Translations under genes and position numbers: made by a program
Shown: positions 56,485 through 64,000 of the stretch, piece after piece
Numbering within the stretch: the stretch's first letter is position 1
How the letters are laid out: each line of letters starts with the position of its first letter
The notes under the pieces: generated by a model
Databases searched by the model: none
Seen by the model: the letters and a program-made list of their open reading frames with translations, nothing else
Told to the model about the DNA's origin: nothing
Origin: Paraburkholderia heleia NBRC 101817
Lineage (GTDB): Bacteria > Pseudomonadota > Gammaproteobacteria > Burkholderiales > Burkholderiaceae
Direction of reading: 5' to 3'
Assembly: GCF_000739775.1 (NCBI RefSeq)
Contig: NZ_BBJH01000025.1
Location: forward strand, 62,001-126,000
Length of the DNA stretch: 64,000 bases

Positions 56485-57639
56485 CTAGAGAACCAGCATT
56501 TCGAGCCGGTTGCCGCCCAGCGCTTTCGCGCTGTAGAGCGCGGCGTCGGCGGCGGCCAGCAGGTCGGAGAGCGTGGACGCTTCGTGACCATGCTGCGCGA
56601 GGCCGATGCTCACCGTGGCGCGTATGGCGACGCCATCGACCTTGTTCATGGCAGTTTGAGCGAAATGCCTTGCGATCGCCTCGCCCGCCGCTTTGGCGCG
56701 CAGGCGGTCATGGCCCGGCAGCAGGGCGGCAAATTCTTCACCGCCTATGCGCGCGAGGATCGCCTCGGCTCCCATGGCGCTGCGGGCAATCTCCGCGAAC
56801 GTCTTGAGGACCTCGTCGCCGGTCTTGTGGCCGTAGCGATCGTTGATGGTCTTGAAGTGGTCGAGATCGAAGGCAAGCAGCGAAACCGGCTGCCGCGTGC
56901 CGATCTCGCGCATCACGCGCTCGCCTTCTTCGAAGAACCAGCGGCGGTTGCCAAGGCGGGTCAGGTAGTCCGTCTGGGACTCGCGCAACAACTGCCCATA
57001 CGTTTCCTCGCGTATCAGCCTGATCAGGGCCATGGGCAGAATGACCGAATACAGTACGCCCTCATACATCGTGATCTTGCTGACGAGCGCGACGAAGCCG
57101 TCCCCGTAGCGGCTGCCCAGCCACGGAAGGACAAATGTCCTGAAGACGTAGAAGAGTGCGTGGAATCCCGTGACGAACGTCGCGGCGTGGCGCGACTGCA
57201 TCCCTTTCATGCCGTCGCCGCGCAGCAGCTCGCGCGACGTCATGGCGCTCACCAGCGCAATGGGAAACGCGCTCGCGTAGTACCACATGGCCTGCGGATG
57301 CCGTGCGCCCCATGTGGCCCATGTCAGCGCAATCAAGGCGAGCAGGGCGATCGAAGCCGCCCGGTATTGCCGCCCGTTCAGCGTCGCGACGCCATGCAGA
57401 ACCAGCAGATAGCCGGCCATCATGATGAGGTTGCTCAGGGCTGAGCCCCAAACGCCGGGCAGATCGGTGCGGACGAGCACCGCGGCGCAGCCGGTTGCGA
57501 GGGTGGCGTAGCCCCCGGCCAGTATCCGCAATGCCTTGCTGCGCGCGGGATGCGTACGATGCTCCCAGAGCGTTATCAGGGAACTGGCGAGCAGGGTCCC
57601 GATCAGGAGGAGGTAGATGGTAAGTAGATCGACGTGCAT
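56485..57639 (-). CDS. Membrane-anchored diguanylate cyclase (GGDEF)
   Basis: A 384-residue protein. About seven membrane helices occupy residues 5-205. The C-terminal GGDEF domain (about 215-384) has an active-site RIGGEEFAALLPGHD motif (GGEEF) and metal-binding DFDHFKTINDRYGH-type residues (here LAFDLDHFKTINDRYGHKTGDEVL). It makes cyclic di-GMP, so it probably influences biofilm or motility. An RxxD inhibitory site is not evident. The start at 57639 (MHVDLLTIYL) is preferred to an ATG at 57669, since the first helix begins right after it. Confidence 0.88.
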   Translation of the reverse strand: MHVDLLTIYLLLIGTLLASSLITLWEHRTHPARSKALRILAGGYATLATGCAAVLVRTDLPGVWGSALSNLIMMAGYLLVLHGVATLNGRQYRAASIALLALIALTWATWGARHPQAMWYYASAFPIALVSAMTSRELLRGDGMKGMQSRHAATFVTGFHALFYVFRTFVLPWLGSRYGDGFVALVSKITMYEGVLYSVILPMALIRLIREETYGQLLRESQTDYLTRLGNRRWFFEEGERVMREIGTRQPVSLLAFDLDHFKTINDRYGHKTGDEVLKTFAEIARSAMGAEAILARIGGEEFAALLPGHDRLRAKAAGEAIARHFAQTAMNKVDGVAIRATVSIGLAQHGHEASTLSDLLAAADAALYSAKALGGNRLEMLVL

Positions 57640-57957
57640 CGCTGGCGTGGGGCTTCTACGCCGGTACATCGCGGCGAACGCGCATTTTACGCCGAAACTT
57701 GATGCCGCGAGGCACGTTCCCTGATTGTCCGCCGCGTGCCTGCGGCGTCATGCGTCGCGCCACGCCTCTACGCATTCTGTATCGAGCCCGAACGGGTCGG
57801 GCGCGCGGCTCACGAATGTTCGATGCGCTGGGTCAGATGCGCCGGTGTGGGCGGGAGATCAGTAGTGCGATGGAATTGCCGGAGTTTGGTGTTCGGGACG
57901 CTTTCGCTCTTCCCTGATTTCAGGAAAAGGCAAAAACGAAAAGGCAAAAGCGCCGGC
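57640..57957. other. Intergenic region, no gene recognised
   Basis: About 320 bases upstream of the diguanylate cyclase and downstream of the flavoprotein gene. It is A-rich near 57925-57950. No -35/-10 pair, terminator hairpin or small gene is convincing. Confidence 0.45.
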
Positions 57958-59253
57958 CTAAGGATAATCCTGCATGGCAAGCCAGTGCCTTACCATCCGC
58001 GCCTGATCTGCATCGAGCGACTTGAGCACCTGCTCAGCGGGCTCCCTGCGCAGCGCCTCGACCACGGCGGCATCACAAAGATGCCAGATGCCAAGCGGCT
58101 GGTCCGGGCTCGCGACCACATCCGCTTCGGCAATCATGCCGCCATCGATCACGGGCGCGCGTCCCACGTTCAGCTCGTTGAAATCGGCGCTCACGTGAGC
58201 GGGGCGGTCGTCTGGCCATGCACCACGCGTTTGCCAGAATGGCTGCGTCGTCCAGCGCTGTTCGAGCGCATAGACATCGCGTCCGGTGCGCGCGAAGCGC
58301 ATGAACAACTGCTCGATGCGCTGCTGGTGAAAGCGCAGCGCGAGCGGTGCGCGCTCGGGCCGGGCCAGCAGCGTGTGGATCACCGCGGGCGCCTGCAACG
58401 CAGAGGTGAGCGACTGGAACACGCCATTGCCCGCGAGCGGATCGACGGCCATGGCGGCATCGCCCACGCGCAGCCAGTTGTGACCGCCGGTACGGCCGCA
58501 TAGCGTTGCGGTGCTGCTGCGCGCATAGAGGCGTGCGTCGTTCGCGGCGTCGCCCGCGAAGAAGTCGCTCGCAAGCGGCGCGTGGCGCATGCGCTCGCAA
58601 AACGCGAGCAGTTCATCGCGCTGCGGCAGTTCGGGATTCGTGACGTCCAGCGTCAATTGCCAGTAGCAGCGGCCGTCGCCCAGACGCGCCATCCATGCCC
58701 ACCCGGCAGGCAGGCTTTCCACCGCAGTGGCTGCTGCGCCCGCGCGGCCCTTCCATACGTTCAGCAGGCTCACAGTTTGCGGGCCGCGCGTGGCATCGCG
58801 CAACAGCGGCGCGAGGCGCCCGCGCGCTTCGACCAGAAAGTCCGCGCGCAGCGTGAGCGGTCCGTCGGCGGTTTCGATCATGAGATCGTGACCCGCGCAA
58901 GACGAATGCAGCGAGCGCAAGTTCGCCTCGATCACGTCCACGTCCGCGCTACACAGATCGTCGCGCAGGGCCGCATCGAATACCCGCCGGTCCACGAGGA
59001 ATTCCGCGTTGAGCGTTTGCAGCGCGCCGTTCCAGAGTGTGGTGCGCACGCATGGCCCTTCGCCGCAACTGGCTGCGCGATGCAGGCCCGCACGGCGCAG
59101 CGCTTCAATCGCGCGTGCCGATAAGGCTTCGGCCGCGTCGAAGCGGCGCCAGTCGCTCACCACCCGCACGCGATATTCGAGTCCCGCCAGCGCGCGCGCA
59201 ACGGCCGCGCCCGCCGGCCCCGCGCCGAGCACGACGATGCTGGCGGCATTCAT
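57958..59253 (-). CDS. FAD-dependent monooxygenase, halogenase-like
   Basis: A 431-residue flavoprotein. The FAD motif IVVLGAGPAGAAVARAL is at residues 6-22, a second FAD segment with LRVGDAAMAVDPLAGNGVFQSLTSAL is at about 260-285, and the middle has a sheet-rich substrate domain (FLVEARGRLAPLLRDAT). It resembles the tryptophan-halogenase/monooxygenase group, including the QhpG-type hydroxylase. The halogenase WxWxIP motif is not seen, so a hydroxylase is more likely. No qhp cluster genes are nearby, so its target is unknown. Start at 59253. Confidence 0.72.
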   Translation of the reverse strand: MNAASIVVLGAGPAGAAVARALAGLEYRVRVVSDWRRFDAAEALSARAIEALRRAGLHRAASCGEGPCVRTTLWNGALQTLNAEFLVDRRVFDAALRDDLCSADVDVIEANLRSLHSSCAGHDLMIETADGPLTLRADFLVEARGRLAPLLRDATRGPQTVSLLNVWKGRAGAAATAVESLPAGWAWMARLGDGRCYWQLTLDVTNPELPQRDELLAFCERMRHAPLASDFFAGDAANDARLYARSSTATLCGRTGGHNWLRVGDAAMAVDPLAGNGVFQSLTSALQAPAVIHTLLARPERAPLALRFHQQRIEQLFMRFARTGRDVYALEQRWTTQPFWQTRGAWPDDRPAHVSADFNELNVGRAPVIDGGMIAEADVVASPDQPLGIWHLCDAAVVEALRREPAEQVLKSLDADQARMVRHWLAMQDYP

Positions 59254-59633
59254 GACGCGTACGCTCGCGAATGCGCCCACCCGTGCACGCTTGCGAACAT
59301 GATGTGCGTGACGGCATGAAGGGGAGGGAAGTAACCGTGCATGCTGTCCCCCGTGGAATCATGGCGCATCGCTTCGCGACCCCGGCGCTGCGCTTGAATG
59401 GTGAAACCTAATCTGGCATAGATGCCGCGATAAAGCTATCCGGTCAAAGGAGAATTTCAGTAGCGGAAATCCCGTACTTCGATGCGCAATGCGTATGAAC
59501 GATCGTGCGCGGTAGTTGCTTTGCGAATTGGCGATGCGTGACGGGTAACGGCGCGCGTCGATCGTCTGTATTCCTCACAAGGATGGTTCGATGCAACGAG
59601 GCAAAGCGGCAAAGCGGCAAAGCGGGGACAGGG
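59254..59633. other. Intergenic region with a short tandem repeat
   Basis: About 380 bases between two minus-strand genes (flavoprotein and permease). It contains the promoter of the flavoprotein gene and, close to the permease stop, an 8-base repeat (59601-59624). Nothing else is recognised. Confidence 0.45.
59601..59624. repeat. Three tandem copies of GCAAAGCG
   Basis: The 8-base unit GCAAAGCG occurs three times without interruption, just past the stop of the permease gene at 59634. It may vary in copy number between strains. Confidence 0.75.
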
Positions 59634-60743
59634 CTAGCGAGGCGACGCCGCAGAGGCATCTGCAGGAATGCCATGCTGCCATTCGCTCCAATGCGTGACG
59701 ATGGTCTGCACGAGCGGGTGGCCCGCGCGAAAAAGGTTTTCCAACGCAGGTGCGAAGCCGCCCTGGCTCGCATAGTTCAGCAGATTCGCCGCGTTCGATT
59801 CTCCCGCATACGGACGATCGAAGTCCGAGCCCGCGCGCAGGACGGCCACGCGATCGAGGTCCACGCGCTGCGCGCGCGCCGCGCGGCTGAGTGCTTCGAA
59901 CGTGGCGTTGTCCTCCTGCTGCGTCATGCAGTACACGCCTTGTCCGCCCGTCAGCTGGCGCGTGAACTCGCTCGCCCTCGTGCCGAGCGCCGTGCCCGAC
60001 CACCAGGTATCGTCGGCGACCGAGTCGCATCGGATCACCTTGGGCGGCCGGTTGGCGGGAGCGTAAGCATATTTCGCGCGCGCGGCCTGGGCCTGCGCGT
60101 TATCCGCGAGCGTCACGTCGCGCGAGATTGCCCAGGCGGCCGAGGTGAGCCTCGGATTGAGGCGGAACACTTCGGTGCGGTAGTCGAGCGCGGGCTTGTC
60201 GCCAGGCCCTTTCGTATTGATGCCGAGATAGCCGGTGTGCCAGCCGCGCGGGCGGCCATCGCCGTCGATCTCCCACTGCAGGCCGAAATCGACGAGCCAG
60301 TCCGACCAGGCCGCCGAGCCGGTCGTGCCCCGCTCGGGGTTCACACCCGCAATGCCCGCGATGAGAAAGTAGGTCTTGCTCAGGTCGAACTGCGGCGCGA
60401 AGGCGAGGGCCATCGTCGAAGCGGCGGCATTCGCATGGCCCATGCCGGTCGTCATCACGCAGACGTCGTCGGCATTGCATTGCACATCCGGATAGTCAGG
60501 AGAGAGGCCCGCGATTGTCACGGACTCCCAGGGACCGAGGCGATCGAGCCATGTTTTGGCTTCGGGCGCGAACATCGTCACGATCATGACTTTCACCGGA
60601 CGTCCGTGAGCGGCGGCGCCCGCTTGCGCGAAGGCCGCGGGTCGGGCAGAAAGCGTTGCGATGTCCTGTTGCGCTGAACGGGGCTGCGTCGCGCAGGCAG
60701 CGAGCGCCAGCGCGGCGCTGAGAAACGTGAGGCGGGTTCGCAT
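59634..60743 (-). CDS. Purine nucleoside permease (NUP family)
   Basis: A 369-residue exported protein with a lipobox-like signal (LSAALALAACATQ). The mature sequence VKVMIVTMFAPEAKTWLDRLGPWESVTIAGLSPDYPDVQCNADDVCVMTTGMGHANAAASTMAL is that of the NUP purine nucleoside permease family, related to nucleoside phosphorylases. Other blocks are YFLIAGIAGVNPERGTTGSAAW and YCMTQQEDNATFEAL. It probably binds or processes nucleosides in the periplasm. The lipobox suggests membrane anchoring. It is divergent from kup. Confidence 0.87.
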   Translation of the reverse strand: MRTRLTFLSAALALAACATQPRSAQQDIATLSARPAAFAQAGAAAHGRPVKVMIVTMFAPEAKTWLDRLGPWESVTIAGLSPDYPDVQCNADDVCVMTTGMGHANAAASTMALAFAPQFDLSKTYFLIAGIAGVNPERGTTGSAAWSDWLVDFGLQWEIDGDGRPRGWHTGYLGINTKGPGDKPALDYRTEVFRLNPRLTSAAWAISRDVTLADNAQAQAARAKYAYAPANRPPKVIRCDSVADDTWWSGTALGTRASEFTRQLTGGQGVYCMTQQEDNATFEALSRAARAQRVDLDRVAVLRAGSDFDRPYAGESNAANLLNYASQGGFAPALENLFRAGHPLVQTIVTHWSEWQHGIPADASAASPR

Positions 60744-61009
60744 TGTGCAACTCCTTTTCTTTATACGCCTGACACGCGGCCCGATTGATCGGGAGAATAT
60801 TCAGGAAAATACGCTCGACTATGACAGTTTTGCGAACGCACGGCAGCTGACGCCGCGCTGTTGCTATCGCCGCCGGGTGTCACGCGAAGCGCATTTTCGC
60901 GCCAAGTTCCTATACTTCGACTAGTGCGCCCGACGAGGCAGCCTCGCCAATACGAAGCGACAAGGCCGCGCGGCCCCCGGTCCGCATGCGGCAGCACAAG
61001 GAGGGAGAC

Positions 61010-62935
61010 ATGGGACAATCCGCATCCGCGGCGCCCGCGCACGGACGCCTTGGCGACTCCGGCCCGCATCGCCCGGCGCTTCCCGCGCTCGCGCTGGCCG
61101 CCCTCGGCGTGGTCTACGGTGACATCGGCACGAGCCCGCTCTACACGCTCGCCACCGTGTTCGATCCCAGCAACGGCCTTGCGGTCAATGCTTTCAATAT
61201 CGTCGGCATCGTCTCGCTGATCTTCTGGTCGCTCATGATCGTCGTCTCGCTCAAGTACGTCGCACTCATCCTGCGCGCGAACAATCACGGCGAGGGCGGC
61301 ATCATGGCGTTGCTCGCGCTCGCGGCTTCTTCGGTTGCGGCGCGGCCGCACCTGCGTACCGCGCTGCTCGTGACCGGGGTGATGGGCGCGGCGCTCTTCT
61401 TCGGCGACAGCGTGATCACGCCGGCCATCTCGGTGCTGAGCGCAGTGGAAGGCCTCGAGGTGGCCGAGCCTGCCCTCAAGACCTATGTGATTCCGGTGAC
61501 GCTCACAGCGCTCATCGTGCTGTTCGTGACGCAAAAGCACGGCACGGGCGGCATCGGCGCCGTGTTCGGTCCGGTGATGGTGCTGTGGTTCGTCGTGATC
61601 GCCGTGGCGGGAGTGGCCAACATCGCCTCTGCGCCGGCCGTGCTGTTCGCGCTCGATCCGCGCGAGGGCATCGCGTTTTGCCTGCATCACCGCTGGCTCG
61701 CCTTCGTCGCGCTGGGCGCGGTCGTGCTCTCGCTCACGGGCGCCGAAGCGCTCTATGCCGACATGGGCCATTTCGGCAAGCAGCCGATTCGCCTGACGTG
61801 GTTCGGCATGGTATTTCCCGCGCTCGCGCTCAATTACCTCGGGCAGGGCGCACTGCTGCTGGCCAACCCCGGCGCCGTGCAAAACCCGTTCTATCGGCTC
61901 TTTCCGCAATGGACCATCGTGCCGATGATCGTGCTTGCGACCGTCGCGACCGTCATCGCATCGCAGGCCGTGATTTCGGGCACCTACTCCATGGCGATGC
62001 AGGCCATGCAACTCTCCTTCTTGCCGCGCATGAATATCGTGCACACCTCGGAGCGCGAAATCGGGCAGATCTACGTGCCCGGCATCAACTGGATCCTGCT
62101 TGTCGCCGTGGTCGCTGCGGTGGTGGGCTTCCGTTCGTCGACGGCGCTCGGCTCCGCTTATGGCATCGCCGTGACCGGCACGATGCTCATCACGACGTTC
62201 CTCACGTTCTTTGTCGTGCGTTACGCGTGGCACTACAACTGGCTGCTGTGCGTGTTCGCCACGGCGTTCTTCTTCGTGATCGACGCCATGTTCTTCTCGG
62301 CCAACCTGCTCAAGATCGTGGACGGCGGCTGGTTCCCGCTCGTGATCGGCGCACTGATGTTCACGGTCATGGCGACCTGGGGCAAGGGCTGGGAAATGAT
62401 GGCGGCCGAGGCACGCGTGCGCGCCGGCAAGAAGCCCCTGAAGCCCTATCTCGCGACGCTGCTCGAGAGTTCGCCGGTGCGCGTGGGCGGCACGGCGATT
62501 TTCCTCACGCCGAACGCCGACGCCGTACCGCACGCGCTCGTGAACAACTTGCGGCACAACCGGGTGTTGCACGAACGCGTAGTATTCCTGAGCGTGAAGA
62601 CGAAGGACGTGCCATGGGTGGCCGAGCGCGAGCGCGTGATGGTCGAACTGCTATGCCCGGGCTGCTACTGCGTCGTCGTCAACTACGGATTCAAGGACGA
62701 GGTGGACTTGCCGCGCACGCTCGCCGCCTACAAGTCCGCGGACTTGACATTCGATCTCGACGAGACGTCGTGGTTCCTCAGCCGCGCCGTGGTGGTGCCG
62801 ACGCGCGGCCACGGCATGTCGCTCTGGCGCGAGCGTCTTTTCGCGGTGATGCTGCACAACGTCGGGAATATCGCCGCGTTCTTCAAGCTGCCGGCCAATC
62901 GCGTGATCGAGGTCGGAGCGCGCGTCGAGATCTAG
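61010..62935 (+). CDS. kup: Potassium transporter Kup
   Basis: A 641-residue KUP/HAK/KT potassium:proton symporter with 12 helices in the first 440 residues, and a cytoplasmic C-terminal domain (about 445-641). The signature GVVYGDIGTSPLYTLATVF is near residues 30-50; NNHGEGGIMALLAL near 85-98 and FGDSVITPAISVLSAVEG near 128-145 are also family motifs. ATG 61010 has AAGGAGGGAGAC directly upstream; an upstream ATG at 60986 is rejected. It is the constitutive low-affinity K+ uptake system. Confidence 0.93.
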   Translation: MGQSASAAPAHGRLGDSGPHRPALPALALAALGVVYGDIGTSPLYTLATVFDPSNGLAVNAFNIVGIVSLIFWSLMIVVSLKYVALILRANNHGEGGIMALLALAASSVAARPHLRTALLVTGVMGAALFFGDSVITPAISVLSAVEGLEVAEPALKTYVIPVTLTALIVLFVTQKHGTGGIGAVFGPVMVLWFVVIAVAGVANIASAPAVLFALDPREGIAFCLHHRWLAFVALGAVVLSLTGAEALYADMGHFGKQPIRLTWFGMVFPALALNYLGQGALLLANPGAVQNPFYRLFPQWTIVPMIVLATVATVIASQAVISGTYSMAMQAMQLSFLPRMNIVHTSEREIGQIYVPGINWILLVAVVAAVVGFRSSTALGSAYGIAVTGTMLITTFLTFFVVRYAWHYNWLLCVFATAFFFVIDAMFFSANLLKIVDGGWFPLVIGALMFTVMATWGKGWEMMAAEARVRAGKKPLKPYLATLLESSPVRVGGTAIFLTPNADAVPHALVNNLRHNRVLHERVVFLSVKTKDVPWVAERERVMVELLCPGCYCVVVNYGFKDEVDLPRTLAAYKSADLTFDLDETSWFLSRAVVVPTRGHGMSLWRERLFAVMLHNVGNIAAFFKLPANRVIEVGARVEI

Positions 62936-63080
62936 CCGGCTCGACGCTCGCGGGCTGTGGCATACGCCCGGGCTGTCGCGCTGTCGGGAACTCAGGCGTA
63001 GGATGATCGGAATCGCATCGTCGTCATGTGACAGCGAGCCGGTTGCAGGCGGCTCGCCGCATGACCGAAGGAGGGCCATC

Positions 63081-63590
63081 ATGAGACGCCTCTATTTCCT
63101 CGCTCCCGACACCACCACGGCGCAGGCGATCGTCGACGATCTGCTGCGCGCGCGCATCACGTGGCGTCATATTCACGTGCTCGCCAATCACAGCGTGGGG
63201 CTAGAACGCTTGCCCGAGGCGTCGCTGCTGCAGCGCAGCGACGTCGTGCACGCGCTGGAGCGCGGCGTGATGTTCGGCGCCGCGACCGGCGCAATCGCCG
63301 GTCTCGTGGCGCTGATGTTTCCGCCCGCGAACTTCGATATCACGGGCGGGGTGGTGGTCGCGCTGACCCTCGCGGGCGCGATATTCGGCGCCTGGGTGGC
63401 CGGCATGATCGGCGTGGACGAACCGAACACGCGGCTCTCGCGCTTTAACGGGCCGATCGAGCACGGCCAGTTGCTGGTCATGGCCGATGTGCCCGGCTCG
63501 CGTGAAGCGGAAATCGAGGCGAACATCGCGCAGCATGTTCCGCGCGCCGACGTGGAAGGCGCGGAAGCGACGACCCCCATCTTTCCCTGA
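63081..63590 (+). CDS. Small membrane protein with two hydrophobic segments
   Basis: A 169-residue protein. The N-terminus (RRLYFLAPDTTTAQAIVDDLLRARITWRHIHVLANHS, residues 2-38) resembles the ferredoxin-like fold of DUF1269-type proteins. Then come two membrane segments (about 64-82 and 87-111, FGAATGAIAGLVALMF; GGVVVALTLAGAIFGAWVAGMIG) with Gly-rich packing, and a C-terminal soluble part. GGAGG precedes the ATG at 63081. It may tune membrane permeability or stress; the role is unknown. Confidence 0.72.
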   Translation: MRRLYFLAPDTTTAQAIVDDLLRARITWRHIHVLANHSVGLERLPEASLLQRSDVVHALERGVMFGAATGAIAGLVALMFPPANFDITGGVVVALTLAGAIFGAWVAGMIGVDEPNTRLSRFNGPIEHGQLLVMADVPGSREAEIEANIAQHVPRADVEGAEATTPIFP

Positions 63591-64000
63591 AAGGGCCGGG
63601 GCTTCAAAGCGAATCGCGGCGGCGGCGCGGGCCTGAGCGTATGCGCATGCCGCCAGTCGCGCCCCCATTTCATCTACCTCGGCCTCATCGCGTCTTTTCA
63701 GGGCCGCAGCGTTGAACCGGGAACAGCCGAAGTTTTGCGCGCTGCCCCACGCGTCTTGCCCGGCGCCCCGCCCGCCGTCAAGGCTCCGCGCCCCCGCCGG
63801 GTACGCCATTCCCCCCGCCGGATCCGCATTTTGACCGGCTTGCGCCCGCGACAAGGCAAAATACGGGTTTTGAGCCCGTGCCGGGCTCGAGTTTCCCCTG
63901 CCGGCCGCCTCCCTCCAGGCATCGATCGGGCCTCGTTGCGAGCCCGGCAGGTCGGCTCGCCTTGCCTGCGAGCCCTCAAGCGCTATTGGAGTCGTCTACA
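63591..64000. other. Right-end region without a gene, probably leader of a gene past the window
   Basis: The last 410 bases have no credible gene. A TTGACC at 63831 could be a -35, but the -10 (CAAAAT at 63857) is 20 bases away. A GC-rich stretch able to fold (63930-63972) follows, and the last bases carry a TTGGAG Shine-Dalgarno-like sequence at 63985, so a start codon is expected just after position 64000. Confidence 0.45.

Noticed and set aside
57958..59253. Calling the flavoprotein qhpG
   Set aside because: No quinohemoprotein amine dehydrogenase genes are near it; the family level is as far as the sequence allows.

Overview
High-GC Gram-negative DNA, most like a Burkholderia-group beta-proteobacterium (Paraburkholderia, Burkholderia or Caballeronia). 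The evidence is a dgdA/dgdR pair of the type known from Burkholderia cepacia, monomeric isocitrate dehydrogenase, a 16-strand-type porin, and an NADPH-flavoprotein-fused assimilatory nitrate reductase. No rRNA, tRNA, CRISPR array, insertion sequence or integrase was seen. Overlapping antisense reading frames are common because of the GC content and were discarded.

Layout. 1-2067: the start of an efflux outer-membrane lipoprotein gene, an AI-2E-type permease and a small secreted protein. 2216-13534: a complete nitrate-assimilation locus, with a soluble PilJ/MCP-like protein, a nitrate transporter, cobA (siroheme) on the opposite strand, nirB, nirD and a fused nitrate reductase. Both nitrate transcription units carry the same control stack: an NtrC-like site, a sigma-54 -24/-12 promoter, a two-hairpin ANTAR-type RNA element (hexaloops with A1 and G4), and an intrinsic terminator that overlaps the second hairpin. 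13488-24379: housekeeping and mixed genes (CynR-like LysR, phosphoesterase, ilvD, icd, a MarR/small-membrane-protein pair, alpha/beta hydrolase, SotB-like exporter). 24429-29077: a TctDE-type two-component system divergent from an orphan periplasmic binding protein and an MFS transporter. 29100-32600: a lower-GC stretch of poorly known genes (beta-propeller, glycine-zipper protein, orphan).

33901-49926 is the most unusual block. It is an aromatic-catabolism-like cluster with two near-duplicate IclR regulators, a divergent porin, a Rieske ferredoxin, a tiny recombinase-HTH-like protein, a Rieske oxygenase, two SDRs, a cupin, an alpha/beta hydrolase, a ThDP enzyme, an aspartate-dehydrogenase-family protein, an ALDH, a two-domain extradiol-type VOC protein, a ferredoxin reductase and an MFS transporter. 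Many genes overlap by 4 or 8 bases. The set suggests uptake, ring dihydroxylation, dehydrogenation, ring cleavage, hydrolysis and aldehyde oxidation, but I cannot name the substrate. A palindromic IclR-type operator occurs twice in the porin/ferredoxin intergenic region.

50152-64000: dgdR/dgdA, an Lrp/LysE pair, a ChaC-like enzyme, a ParE/Phd-type toxin-antitoxin pair with a visible promoter and operator, an SGNH esterase lipoprotein, a diguanylate cyclase, a halogenase-like flavoprotein, a purine nucleoside permease, kup, and a small membrane protein. The last 410 bases hold no gene and probably lead into a gene just past the window.
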